A DNA stretch of 64,000 nucleotides from Lepidodermella squamata (GCA_047495785.1 JBLDXI010000021.1:2108001-2172000); one strand, 5' to 3'; shown: positions 22,605 through 35,151, counted from the stretch's first letter. Notes: generated from the sequence alone by a model not told the origin. Numbers and translations are program-made.

Positions 22605-22679
22605 CTATTATCCGTAGAGAAAAACACCGAAAACGGAGTGCACACAATTGTTTATTCAGTAGTTCGACATTGTTTAGAA

Positions 22680-23419
22680 TCAGACTAGAGGTTCTTTAAT
22701 TTTAGCAGTATAACCGACGTATTTTCTCCTGTATTTTAAGCTAGTAACAACGTTATCGACACCCGTGTAAACTTTGGCTCGGTGATCTTCGCCAGCGCCT
22801 TCCAGATCACCTGAAACGCCCGACTTGAAAACTCGGCCCGGGTACTCGACTTGAACGTGGATGTTCTTCGGCAACTCATTGCGCTCCTGCAATGAACCGA
22901 GTTGCTCGATTGGATTTGGCAGTGCTGCGGCTTTAGTTGAGGACAGTTGTGGCGCGTTCAAATAAGAAATAACGTCACTGATGTTTTTCAGGTCCGAAAG
23001 CACGAAATTGGGCAGGTCACAGTCAAGTTCTGCCATTAGCTCACTCAAAACCTGTAATATTATGCATAGAAAAAGAAATTCGGCTGTTCAGAATAATATA
23101 CCCTGTATTTAATGCGACCATCGGCAAGTGAAACAGCGCGCCAATCGTCGATGTTTTCAGGAATACACTTCTTCACCACCTTTTCCACAATTTCTTCCAC
23201 GTTTGGTGGCGGGGCGAAAATTTTAACGTTGGTCAGTCGGGCATTGCTCTTTAGCTTTTGCAACAGGCTTTCAACGGTAACACTGCTTTCAGGTGAATTC
23301 AGAGGAGGGGTCGTTTGACTGACTGGCGGTATCGAGTCTTTCAGTGCCTCCCCCTTTTCGGCCGAGCCCCGCCAAAGGGACATCCACCGTGGGCTGGCTC
23401 TTCTCATTGCTAAAAACAT
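22680..23419 (-). CDS. MRPL50: Mitochondrial ribosomal protein L50
   Basis: Two exons, 23102-23419 and 22680-23051, giving 229 residues. Large-subunit protein of the mitochondrial ribosome, distantly related to the acyl-carrier-protein fold. The family core spans the join: APPPNVEEIVEKVV, then WRAVSLADGRIKYR|VLSELMAEL, then NISDVISYLNAP, closely following human L50 in pattern. The C-terminal part is longer than in human. Start at MFLAMRRASP gives a basic, Arg-rich mitochondrial presequence; bases before it look like an acceptor (TTTTTAG), so a further 5' exon is possible. The intron is 50 nt. The gene lies about 75 bases from the Harbinger hairpin. Confidence 0.85.
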
Positions 23420-23588
23420 TGCTCTAAAAACAAAAACGCGCAAATGTCATCCCTGTTTTACTGCTTTCAGTGTGAATATTGGTAAAAAAAAATCATGAGT
23501 AAAATACATGTCGCATCGATAAAACGCAACAAAGATACAAAGTTGAGCAATCAACCGGATTAGACAAATTGGCATAAAACCCCAGCGA

Positions 23589-25760
23589 CTAGTAGTGTTG
23601 GCTGTTCCACCACTCGTTATATTCAGTTTCCACATTCCTCAGGATCTTCTTTAATAGCAGCGTCTGAGGTCGGTCCGGAGGATTAGCAGACCATGACTCA
23701 TTAACAAGGTTCCAATAAATGTTCAAAATTCTAACAAATTCCGCTTGTTTGCCGTAACGCACGCCCTAAAATAAAAATAATACGGCATGTTTCTAAATAA
23801 TGAGATGAAGACTAACGAGTTCGTTTTGCTGAATCAGGGCCTCGATTTGCAACGGTAAACGAGGTCGAATATTTCTTGTGACAACAACATCAATCATTTC
23901 TTCCAACGAGGGCTCGGGTGGAAGCATGTCTGAATACGGCGGCTGGTAGATTTGCTCAGGGACATCTCCACTGCTAACATGTAAGCTAATATTCAAGCGC
24001 GACAAAAGCTCCCAGAGAACCAAAGCAAAGCTGTAGACATCGCTCCTTTGATAAACATCGAAATTGTCACTCGCACTGCTGTAAAGTGCCCGATAAGCGA
24101 TAGGTTTAAGCTGCTCAGGGGCCATGTAACGACGAGTTCCGACCTATTCAGCCATCAAATTAGCAAAAAGATTTCAGAAAAACTCTACCGAACTAACTGT
24201 ATTTTCCTCGTCAGGTTTCCACGAGTCCTGGCCCTCAATTGCAACCAGGCCGAAGTCGGCTAAACAAAGCGTAAAGTCGTCCTTGACCAGAAGATTTTTT
24301 GACTTGAAATCACGGTGAGCCATCGCCCGCTTATTACCGATCACCGAGTGTAAATAGTGCAGTCCTCTTGCGGCAGAAATAGAAAATTTGGACAACAAAG
24401 CCATGTCGATTGTATTGGCCATCAGATAATCAAATAGAGAGCCATTTTTGTGAAACTGGTTGAATGAAAACTCAGTTGACAAATAATTAAAAAATTGTTG
24501 ACTCACAGAGATTATAAGCCATAGTTCCGTAATAGAACCCCGCCCCAGAACGTCCGCCGCTGAAATGAAACAGTAGAAACGATCCTCATAATAAGACGCT
24601 ATTCAATGAATTACCGACAAAATTCACTATGTTTTCGTGGCGGAGGCGGGCATGGTTGAAGACATAGGATTCGCGGTGCCAGGAATTTTCATCACGAGAG
24701 GCAAAAATTTTCACAGCGACCAGTTCACCACAGTAATCGCCCTTCCACACCTCGCCATAGCGACCGCGACCGATCACCTCAATCAGTCGCACACAACGTG
24801 CGATCGTCTGTTGGACAAGTTGCGGCTGACCCCGTCCACTTCCGCTACCCGAAAATTCATATGACGCCTCGGTACCAGGAGTCCGCGTCACCTCAACAAA
24901 GGTTTGCTGGGTTGGAGCAACGGATGAGCTAACATCGGGCATCACTAGTTAACGTAATTTTTGTTGGTTTTGGTGCTGCATCATAGTGATAGATTAAAAC
25001 TTACTGCGACTATTAGGTGGAGGGCTAAGCGGGATAGACGCATTGGTGACAGAATTGTATGAGCACCTTTCAGCCTGATGATATGCGATTCGAATATCCG
25101 AGTTTTCGGCACGACGATGCATTGAAAAGCATTCACAGATCCCAGCACATCGTCGCAGAAAACTCCTTCCGCTGGACTTTGGAATGTGCGATTTGGCTTC
25201 AAGAAGGAAAATTCTTGCATCACTCGCAGCTTTCAGGCGACCCTTCAACCGATTCGGCTTCGTCATTCGATTGATCAATCGGACAAGAATCAATAACAGC
25301 ACAGCGCAAAGCACGAACGCAGCGGCTGACGTGTACAATATAGACATGTCAAATTCATTTGATGCGGCAATATCAATCGAATTCGCAGGTGTTTTCGGCG
25401 AGGGCAAAAGCATCTCTAATTCCAACAGCATTCTCTGAAAACGCACAAGATTCGGTTCAATTGAATATCAACCAACCAACGGCAGCTAACCTCATCGTTA
25501 CAATAATTGCTTGTGTTGCAGCATTTGATAGCCACTCTGGCAGTCCGAGTTCCGCAAATACGCCTATTGTCCAGACAGCCTTGCGTGACGGTGTAATTGC
25601 CCGCAGAGAATTCCCTCGAAGCAAAACACTGAGAAAATATTTATAAAATATGAAGCAAATGATACAACTATAACAGTGCACCAACCTCCAGTGCTCTAGT
25701 GCAGTAGTTGCCTGATTCTTCACAATCATCATGATGAGCTGAGCAATGACAACTCAACAT
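23589..25760 (-). CDS. TGF-beta superfamily type I receptor Ser/Thr kinase
   Basis: Eight exons: 25686-25760, 25491-25628, 25005-25434, 24615-24944, 24507-24559, 24198-24455, 23817-24143 and 23589-23765 (595 residues from the first visible Met). The extracellular part has a Cys-rich three-finger fold ending in CCNTSNYCND, the family cysteine box. One membrane segment follows (MSILYTSAAAFVLCAVLLLI). Before the kinase is a GS box, SGSGSGRGQPQLVQQTIA, which defines type I receptors. Kinase landmarks: GRGRYGEVW, VAVK, HRDFKSKN, ADFGL and RRYMAPE, then PPYSDMLPPEPSLEEM. HRDF and ADFGL are more usual in type II receptors. No signal peptide precedes the first Cys; an in-frame TGA lies just upstream, so a 5' exon is missing from this model. 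It lies about 180 bases from the RNF34-like stop codon. Confidence 0.9.
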
Positions 25761-25943
25761 GAAAAATCCTCACGTCTAAAATTCAAAATTTGCAATTTTA
25801 ACGCCGACTTGAGCAAGCAAAGTTGCGTTTTATTCATTAATATAAGAATTACAATATATCATATTGTCAATATTAAATATAAAAATTGAATGGGTAGAAG
25901 TTAGCTGAAAGATTGCACCGCAAGGAACAAAAACCGAATAGCT

Positions 25944-27479
25944 TTATGACTTGAAGATGCGCACAGCTCTCACTACAAGGGCCCTGAAATTATTATGCAT
26001 TGAATTATATCATAATAATGAAGAAAACTGCTAACAAACCTGCACATAGGACATTCACTGAGTGTTTTGCCGCACTTAAGGCAGCAGCAAAGATGTCCAC
26101 ATTCGAGCAGAACACTGTCAATTTCATTTGACATGCAGATTTTACACGTGTTCTCCCAATCGACGTGGTCTTCAGACAGCGCGTATTGCAGTCGACGCTG
26201 CTCAGCGATAAATAAAATTCTAACTTGTTGTCGAAGTTCCTCCTTTTCCTTGCAACCAACAGATATTTGCATGTGGTTAGCTGCTAGAAGTTGTTTCAGC
26301 TGATTAACTGAGAGTAAATCCACATCAGCTAGGTCTTCCAGTTGCGACAGTGACACGCGCATCATATCCTGAAGAAAAAAGTGTATTAATGATCTTAATG
26401 TCCCAACAATATTCCACCATTCAGTCATTTTTCTACTATCTCGGATACCTGTGATAGTTTTTGAGAATTGTAAGGCAGATTAGAAGTAGATAGGCAGGTG
26501 ACTCGTGTTACATGTATAAATATACTTCACATAATAATACTCAACACTCCCGCTTTGGTCGACATCTTTACTTCACCCCACCGGTTAATTTATGTCTATC
26601 ATACTCATGAAAATGCCTTATTCATCTATACTTAAACATAAACGTGAACTTTTAAACAAACCTTAAATTTGTTGTGTTCATTGTCGATCATGGCTGAGGT
26701 CGTGGCGTGAGTGCCGTCGATGGCTGCTTGATCATATAAGTTGCTACTATTACAATCATTGACACTCTCTGCATATGATGGAGGTGGAAAAGGGGGCGAG
26801 TTCTATTGTAAATTCAAAGATTGTCTTCTATCATGCCAATCATCGCGTAGAGAAATACTCACTGACAAGGGAAGAGAGCTTTCGTTAGGTGTAGTATGAG
26901 ATATCTGACTAGAGGATCCAGTCAAACCATTCGGAAGCTCGGTAGAAAGATGGTTGATTTGTGAGCGAGGAACATGCTCATTACTATTGCCGTCTTCATC
27001 TAGCCGAAACACTGCTTCGGATGGTACAGCGTCGAGTGGTATCTTGTATACTTCACAAATTACATCAACGAGATCACTCTTGTCGGCGCAACCCGAGTAG
27101 TTTATCCCGCGTCGCTTCAAAAACGATAAAATTGGCTTCATTCGCAATTCTTTGAGCGAATTCCTAAGTATTGTTCATAAATCAACGCAATCACCAGCGA
27201 AACTCTGTCAAAATCTACCTGTTAAACTGGCCAGTCATCAGATAAGAGCATTGAACACAGCGCCTATCGAAAATAGCATTGGGAATAGACTTGGTGCATT
27301 CAGAACAGAATGTTCCCGAGCAGTCGACACATGTCCTCTGTAATATACATGAAAAATTCAAGCATTAACACTATGATCCGACTTCATACCGGAATTTTGA
27401 GTTGCAAGACACCTATGTTGGCAAAACAAGCCTCGCATTCGATAAGTTTTCTTTTATTTAGGCTTCTCAATGCGTCCAT
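25944..27479 (-). CDS. RNF34/rififylin-like FYVE-type and RING E3 ligase
   Basis: Six exons: 27390-27479, 27219-27337, 26863-27163, 26662-26802, 26040-26368 and 25944-25983, giving 339 residues (human RNF34 372, RFFL 363). Exons 1-2 form the FYVE-like zinc finger: CEAC, then CVDCSGTFCSEC, then CVQC. Exon 3 begins a SAP-like helix pair (LSFLKRRGINYSGCADKSDL). Exon 5 has a second SAP-like motif and the RING: CKICM, CGHLCCCLKC, CPMC. The tiny last exon adds RALVVRAVRIFKS, matching the family's conserved terminus. Such ligases act on p53, caspases or endosomal cargo in vertebrates; the substrate here is unknown. Intron 4 (about 290 nt) is the only long one. Same strand as the receptor kinase downstream. 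Confidence 0.93.
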
Positions 27480-28955
27480 CGCTTCTAAAAATATAAACAG
27501 ATTACTCTTCCATAGACAAAAATTGAGAATTTTTCATGGGAGTCGGGGCAATAGGAGACAAGAAGCGTTGACTTGAAACATGGGACGTGATGGGAAAAAG
27601 ATGGCTCAAATCCATCACCCGGTTATTCCCACTGCACACACCTAAAACAGTGCGCGCCAGTTGCGATTCGAATGAAGTCAAGGTTAACAAAACTTTTTTT
27701 ACAGTTTTGCGTCATTTCAACATATTATATTATTTATCGATAATAAATCAATTTGTGAGCGCGAAATTTTCAAAAAAGTTTATCTCGAAAAGACGCCGAC
27801 GTGGCAAGTGCAGGAAGAAAGCCGACGCTAATCGATAATGCGGAGGAAAGGTAGCGTTCGAAACATTGCGATTGCGAATGACCGCTACTAGATTATCGCG
27901 TTATTTTCCTCCGAAAAACTGTCTTACTACTTCCCCGCTTTGGGCTTTTTTGGGAAGACGGAAGACCCTAAGCTTTTGCCGATTGGCAGAGGCAGTTGTT
28001 CATCATTAATTTCTCATGGAGATCATGACCATGAAAGGGGCTTACTTACCAATTAGTATTTCCTAATTCAATATATGTTCCCCGAGTATCTTAAAACAGC
28101 GAATCAGCGATGAAAATCGGTTTGTTATTGGCATTAAATGAAGTTAATTAGCGGTAGAGACAATCCATTTGTTTAAAGTTCGATTTTTGTAGTCGCTATT
28201 TTGTTGTGAATTATATCATAGTCATACAATATTGCGAGTTTCTTGTTTTGCCCTTGCCTGTTCTCTTTCCGCTGGTACATTCTACCATTCTCAATTCTCA
28301 TGAAAAAGAGCGGCTGTTTCATTGCTTTTTTCGTTCTTCTCTTGATTCTTGATTGTCTATAAACACCATGTGTTGCAGCAATTCTTTTTATAGTTATACC
28401 GGTATATCATAGAAATATGAGATTATGAGTGATATTGTCGTATGACTGATAATATTAAAATTATTGTGGTTACTTATACTTACTTTATACTTCTATGTAA
28501 CCATTTGATACCTACATGTCTGAGGCGATGGGTATAGAAATGTCCGCGGTCTTTGGCTAGGTCTAATTTTCAATTTAATCTAGTGACAAGAGATGCAGAA
28601 TATAGGTATATGATGACGTAACCACTTGTTGATCTGCCTTGAAATGTAAATGCAAATACGTTACTTGGTTGATATACACGAGCTTTGGAATACATTTAGA
28701 AGCGCCGTATAACGTTCCACTGGGCTGCAAAGTCATGATAAAACTAACGCATTGTTTATGAAAAAGTAATTTGAGATAACTAAAATATGGAGCGCTATGC
28801 CACACTTGTAGCGAGTCACGAAATTCCCGTATGTGACTTTTTTCAAACTTGACACATTGACACTGCATCATCGCTTACTTAACTCACAATGTTTATGCTT
28901 GTAGATACGTATTACCACCGAAAAACTTTATCAGAATTTCCCACAATTTTCAAGA
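27480..28955. other. Intergenic, divergent promoter region
   Basis: Lies between the start of the RNF34-like gene (-) and ERp29 (+). AT-rich, with no domain-bearing frame. I see no RNA gene or repeat in it. Confidence 0.5.
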
Positions 28956-29877
28956 ATGATTCGCTTCTTTGCTGTCTTGCTGTTGGTTTCGGGGCTAGTA
29001 GATGGCGGGATTCACATCAGAGGGTCAATACCGCTTAATTCGGGCACTTTTGACAAAATGTTGGGAAAATACAAAGCCTTTCTTGTCAAATTCGACGAGA
29101 GTAAGTTCAGAAAGCCCTATCGACCGTTATAATAATTTTATTTCTTAAAGCGTATCCTCACGGCGAGAAGCAGGATGAATTCAAAAAACTCGCAGAAGCC
29201 TCTATTTCTCAGCCTGAGTTTGTCGTTGCCGAGGTGAATGTTGAGGGTGAGTTCAACAATATTATTGCCAATGATAGCTATCCTACATAATTATCGTATT
29301 ATTTCAGATTCTGGCGACAAAGAAAATCAGGACATTGCCGATCGTTATAACGTTAAGAAGGAAGATTTCCCTCGTTACATGCTGTTCTTACAATCGCGAG
29401 ACTCGCCAGTTGTTTATACGGGATCACTCAAGGCTGACGACTTGAAACGTTTTGTCACCAAAGAAAGCGGTTTATGGCTAGGGCTACCAGGTATGAATCT
29501 CTTGTGAAAAATCGCTAAGATGAATTTGGTTTCTCGGAATAGGCTTGGTCGAGGCCATGGATTCTCTTGCACAGAGATTTGCCAAATCATCATCCGAGCA
29601 GGAGCGCACGGCGATAATAAACGAATCGAAGAAAACAGTCAGTGCTATGACTGACAAGTCACAAAAAGACGCCGCTGAATTTTACGTGAAGATGTTTGAA
29701 AAGATGGCAGAAAAAGGCAGCAACGAGTTTGTTTCTAGCGAATTGAAGCGAATTCAAAAGCTCGCTGATGGAAAGGTTTCAGAAGCCAAAAAAGCTCAGC
29801 TCAGAGAGCGAATCAACGTCCTGCAGTCAATCGAATCTTTTCTCTCACAGGCAAATTCACCTGACAAGGAGCTATGA
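28956..29877 (+). CDS. ERP29: Endoplasmic reticulum protein 29 (Windbeutel/ERp29)
   Basis: Four exons: 28956-29100, 29151-29246, 29308-29490 and 29543-29877, giving 252 residues (human 261). Redox-inactive PDI-like chaperone of the ER lumen. The first 18 or so residues are a signal peptide (MIRFFAVLLLVSGLVDG). The thioredoxin-like domain has GSIPLNSGTFDKML and AFLVKFDE, but no CxxC active site, as in the family. The C-terminal all-helical D domain runs from about residue 140 (LVEAMDSLAQRF to INVLQSIESFL). The protein ends in DKEL, a permuted form of the usual KDEL/KEEL retention signal. The first donor is a perfect GTAAGT. Boundaries were checked by phase. Drosophila Windbeutel, a known family member, serves Pipe export. 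Confidence 0.94.
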
Positions 29878-32821
29878 GAAAACTTGAATGACATTGTGCA
29901 CTAGTCGTTTTCACTAACTTCTATGATTTAGTCGCGCTGTTTAAATCCGAGGTCGAAATTCCTAAGTTTGTTGCTTCGTTAAATTATGGACGTTCTCTCG
30001 CGAATTAATTGATTTTAATGCTTAATCTTTGTGATTTCTTCATAACAACGCAATCATAATACTGTTGACTGATTGGCCGCACGAATATGACGCTGTGTTA
30101 GAAAGTGTGATCGCGCGGATGGAGTTTCAGTATCTCACACGGCGCAAGTAAACATGACAAAGGGAGAAAATTGACGATGTTGACTCGCGATATTCGCCCT
30201 GTGTTTGATGCACTGATCAACACCACTTCAAGGTCGCGCTCAGGTGGTTCTTGAAACTCGTGATGCGCGCATCATCTTATAGCAAAGCGTCAAAGCGTGT
30301 GATGCGTGTTGATATATTTTAAACTGCTATCGGCCGGTTTCTCCGTTTTCCTGTGCAATCCTCTAGGCGTCAATGAGAGCTTTTTTATGCAGCAGCGCTA
30401 GCGCATGCGCTCTTAGCATATGCTTCAGACTTATTCAAGTGTTGTGATAACGTGCGTGTCACATCACTGTCGTTTCCTCTGTATTCACCGTGAAAAACAA
30501 GCTAATTGTAGGCTACTGGCCGAGTCATTGTCGCTTGTTAGATATGTTATACGTCTCATTTCACGCCTGCCGTTACTGCGAACTATTATTTCTGTGCCGT
30601 AGCGACCTATTGTAAAAAAATACTGGAGACTTTAATACACTGGACATGTTAACATCGTTTGCTTGTTATTGCTCCTAGTCGCTCTGTGCTGAAATTAACA
30701 CCTTTGCTCTTTTTTCTGCCATTGAATATTTCCTCAATTTCATGGTGAATGTGTGACAATAAGCCAAGTTGAATTTCGTTTACACTCTTTCATTTAATTG
30801 CCGCTCTCTATTGGATGTAGTCAATTAAAAATAAATATTTTCATGTTTTGGAACACAGAGTGTTTTTTGCTGTCGGATTCATCTAACAAAAGCGCTAATT
30901 TCATATTACCCTGATGAGCAAAATTCCTGGTTTATGTATCTAGTCTTTTTTTGCAGCAGCTAGATTGCCCACGCAGTTGAACTGTTGTCTGTTGCCGATT
31001 GTAGATTAAGTTGCGCGCTTTCCCCCGAATCAGATGCTGTCCGCGATTCACCTATAGGCGAAAACGCTTCCACCTTGGGGGAAGCCTTTGCTTTAGTGCA
31101 ACGCGCTTCTTCCAATAACCGCGCATTCGCCTACGACAGGTGCAGCAAGGTGCAGCTCGCATCGTCTCAGTCATGAGCCTCGTATCAATTTTTAATGCTG
31201 ATTGCAAAACATCACGCCCGCTTGTATTCTCATGATTGCACGCACCGCGGCTGAATGTGTGCTTTGGGTCAACTCTGAGGCACTAATAGCCAGACGATGG
31301 CAGACTAAATTTAGCCAACTCAAACACGCAAATTGAATGCGTAATTGCCACTTTGCTGAGTTTGCCTTAATTTCTCCTGATGATATTAGCGGCGCACCGT
31401 TTGGCTCTAGTTTGTATACTTTTATCGGCGTCGGACGAAGCGCGCCGTGCGCGTAGCTATCTTCGGCAGTACCACACAGCACCAAGGGTCACGCGGCCGA
31501 ATATTCATAATGAATGATGACACTGGCAACGAAGCCAAGCCTCGTGTTGCGCATTATCATTTGACGTATCCGTTTACTTCGCGCTTTACAACATTTTCGC
31601 AGGCTATTAAAATCGTCTCGCCTAAATACCTCACCTTTGGGTGCGCAGGCAGAATTCCTCGCATTGATTTTTTCATAACTACTAAAAGGTGGAGTATTTC
31701 GGGCATCGCGATAGGCGACATAATTTACGAGGAAACCAGTACAGAATCCGATAATGCACTGAATGACATGCGCGACTAGACGCTTTCACACACATACATC
31801 ACTGCTAATTAATATTTCGTTGTTATCAAATGACATGGCATTCTTCAATGCCGAGACTAACCTGCCACTCGCCTCTCAAGGACAATAATATACCTTGACG
31901 GAACTCGGCATTACTGAACTGCCGCGTGTGTATAGCTAGGTAATATATATTGCGCAGGTTAAATCCAAATTAAGATGTTATTTAGGCTCCAAACTAAGCT
32001 GACACATACTTGTATCTTATAGGAAAAAATCCAAAAGGCAAATTTTTCCTTTCAGCTACTTCGCCTTAAAAAAAACGGAAATATGTATATTCGATATGTA
32101 TATTTTCGGTATATTCTTGCTTGGCTGCTCCCTCTGATTTTAATGGCGCTCGACCTTGATAGCAGGTGGTCGAAAAGGCAGGTGCCCAAGTACATTCAGT
32201 TGTGATTTCACGGTAGTCTGTTATGCTGCAAAAACATGTTTTCGATGTTATACTTTCCATCCAATATCTCATTCATCCCTCGCACCTTAAATACATTTAA
32301 TTAAATGAGGCTCAAATAAAATCTTTTGTCACTGCATGTTTTAACCGAGTCGGAATTTGAAGCGAAATCATTCGGGAATTCATTAATGCGGAATGGCTGT
32401 TTGTATTTATATTCCAAGAATCTAAGCTTTTACAACCATCTTTACTTCTCTTCACTTTCTCATATTATCATGTTCTCCTTCGATAATGAGGTTAATTTTC
32501 ACCACCAGCCTTTAAATTTTGGTCAATCGGCTGGTGGCCGGCTCTCTTAGGCGGAAACGCCGGAATATAGCTTTTTAATGTTGAAAATTATATTTTTACT
32601 TAATCTATTTGGCCCTGTATAAGTTCATTTCAATTTATATTTCGTCAATTCGTTAAATCTTTCATTTTTCCTGGCGACGCGTTTACTGCTGTGTGCGCGA
32701 TATAAGTATGCACCAAGCATGAAAATTTAGAGAAGTGTCATGCCACCGAAACTATAGGTACCATTTTTGTGGTTTTATGCGGAATAGTCTTTATTTTTCT
32801 AATGTCTGTATAGAATTTAAG
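29878..32821. other. Intergenic, about 2.9 kb, nothing assigned
   Basis: Frames at 30985-31176 and 31447-31779 are open but have no recognised domain and no convincing splice partners. A possible AATAAA lies near 30830. The stretch may hold promoter or 5' untranslated exons of the PTB-domain gene. Confidence 0.4.
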
Positions 32822-35151
32822 ATGAACTGCCACAGGACAGGTCGCTTTCGAAGCGCACCTACCTGCGAAGACAAGAATGATAACTTCACGAAAAATGAAG
32901 GAGAAGGTGAATATTTCGACGATCTAGAAGTAAGCGGCGGGACCAAAGCTGTGCGTCAGGACATCAACAGCAACGATCACGGAATTAAATCTACCGCGAA
33001 ATCACATTACAAAGCCGATAAGTCACAGGGCGTGATGACCACTGGTGTACCGCTTGCCAAAAGCCACGTGGTATATCTCGGAGCAGCCGAGCCAGAGCCT
33101 GGAACCAGCGGATTGCAGGCTGTTCAAAAAGTGATTTTCGACCGAATATCTTTCTTTAAAATGAATTTCTTCATCGTGCTTTTTAGCCTCTCTCCTTGCT
33201 TTATTTTGATCGTCCTGGAAGTATCGAACACGATTCGTCAAAGAAGTCTTATATCAGCAGTTTACTCAAAGGCAGTTTTTCTCTTCAATATCCTCATTTT
33301 TAATAGGAATTCATTTCAGGAGGCGTTGAGGCTACTATCGCAGTTTACGCTTTCGGAGTTAAACTAATTTACCATCCCGAGGATGACGCGCCCAGTGTCA
33401 ACATCTGGTTTCCCATTTCTAATTTGTTCGTATGTGCTGCAGGTGTGTTGAACCCGCTGTTTTTCGAGGAAGCGGCGAATTAACTTTAATTTTTCTTTAT
33501 TAGTTCGAAGTGTTAATAGACGCTTTGTGCCGCTTGATTTAGCGGAGGCTGAAGAGTCCAAAGACGCTCCTCTGTTCGCTGCGATTTTCCGCCAATCACG
33601 AGCGCGCCACGTCTCTGAATGCTTCTGTTTTATCAGCAAAAGCAAGCAGAGCGCCATGGACTTGGTATTAGGTAATTACATTTTCTTAATACAGCTCTTA
33701 GGCTATACGTTCAACTCGGTATACATATACAGCCTGCACCACCGCCTTTGAATCATTCGTGAGAGGTCGATCTATGCCAACATGGCCCACGGAAAACGTA
33801 CAAGATGGTCTGCTCAATTCCAGCAGTGATTCAAGGGAGACGAAAGATGAGATGGACAAAGCGAATGGTGTTGAAGCATCTGCCTGTGAAGATGACGAAG
33901 GAGAGGCCGAGGAATGGCAACCGATTCTTGTGCGAAGGTTATAGCGATATTTTACGGCAGCTAAACCCATAATTTTTACTCTAAAAATATTCTAGATTAT
34001 GGTATCCAACGCCTACAGCTGTACCGCCGCAGGTCTATTATAACACAGCAATTAGGTCTTCTTCTATGCAAAACAATAAATCAGCCGGGCGTAAAAAGAA
34101 GCTGAAACGCAAAGACGTGAAACGGCTGCTCATCGAGCAGCAGCGTCAACTAGCGCAAAACACATCACCGGTAGCCGCAATGCCCTCTTATCACTATTAC
34201 GACCAGAATTTCACCAAAGTCGTACCTCCAGCCCCGACTCAGAAAGGTACTATTACTCGGTGGCCGTCGTTTGATGCATCGTTAGTTCCCCGTGCAACGG
34301 GCAAGTTCGCCAATCGAAGCGATAAAAACTCCACCAAGAATAAGCAAATGCTAGCGGGCAGTGCGCAGTCTCTTTACGGTGGCAATATGTCGAGAGAAGA
34401 TGGCGTTGTTAGCAGGCTTTACAGCGAGGGGCCGAGTCATCAGCCTGCGAATCGACGCCACGTCACATCCGATCGACTTCAAGATGACTCGACGCTTCGT
34501 GATCGACATCGCCAGTGGTCCTCCCAACCAAGCCTTGAGACCGAAGACGGGTTTACTCGCTGGTCTGCCGCTGGTCGCTCAAATCAAACCAAACGTGCCA
34601 AGCCGGGTTTCGTTCGAAAGATGCGCAACCTCATTTTCCCGCCTAAGAACTACTCACCTACGAGCGATGGCATTGATGGCGACAATGGCTTCCCGCCGCC
34701 ACCCCGCCACAGCTTGATGTCGGCGAAAAATGGCTCAACGCCACAGCAAAACAATGTCATTGACTACGCAACTATCGCATCCGACGAGGCTGATTTATTG
34801 CGCGCGCAAAGCGACTGTTATGGGGGCGGCGCTAACAATAGCAACGCTGTCGGGACGTTGAGCAGACATCCCCTTCCAAACGAGAGGGCCTTCATGATTT
34901 CGATAAAGAACCAGCAGCAATGCAAGGTGACAAATGTAGCCGTTGTCGAATCGTCGAAAACAACGCTGACGCAACGAGGGAGACTTGGCGGCGCCATCTC
35001 GTCGACGACAGCAGAGATCAGGCGCAGCACCAGCCGGCCGCCCGAGCCTGGAACCAAACACCCGGCGAAGGATTCGGTTGAGGAGAAAGCGCGTCGAAAC
35101 AAATCAGTCGAGCGACAGCGCACTTTTACGAAATCAAATGCGAGGCAATAA
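32822..35151 (+). CDS. PTB-domain adaptor-like protein (possibly FAM43-like)
   Basis: Proposed exons 32822-33130, 33307-33442, 33504-33671, 33733-33937 and 33996-35151, giving 657 residues, all joins in phase. A phosphotyrosine-binding-type domain spans exons 1-4: SHVVYLGAAEPEPGTSG (strand 1), LQAVQK helix, GVEATIAVYAFGVKLIYH, then ISNLFVCAAV, RHVSECFCFIS and a terminal helix MDLVLACTTAFESFV. This is the order of a PTB fold. It is followed by an acidic segment (DDEGEAEEWQPI), a basic helix (RKKKLKRKDVKRLLIEQQ) and a long low-complexity tail. The hydrophobic stretch at 33160-33220 is intronic in this model. The start follows an acceptor-like TCTGTATAG, so an upstream exon may exist. Family resemblance to FAM43 is a guess; the PTB call is moderately strong. 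Confidence 0.65.

Larger units (their letters stand above)
19471..22612. mobile_element. Decayed PIF/Harbinger transposon with nested LINE
   Basis: Contains both genes that define this superfamily: a DDE (HARBI1-like) transposase remnant on plus (about 19785-20165) and a Myb/SANT-like DNA-binding protein on minus (about 21800-22480), converging. A LINE 3' fragment lies between them. The left flank has a cluster of ACGCGT motifs and the right end a 14-bp hairpin shared with the related remnant at 50.7 kb. Exact termini and target duplication were not determined; limits are inferred from these landmarks. Confidence 0.7.

Noticed and set aside
23589-25760. Assignment as a type II receptor
   Set aside because: HRDF and ADFGL suggest type II, but the GS box and the C-terminal EEM...RP pattern fit type I.
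31447-31779. 110-codon frame as a gene
   Set aside because: No domain, no conserved motif, no splice partners and poor context.
33150-33370. Hydrophobic segment FIVLFSLSPCFILIVL as a transmembrane helix, and AGVLNPLF as a GPCR-like motif
   Set aside because: Both arise only when introns of the PTB-domain gene are read through; removing them gives a continuous PTB fold.
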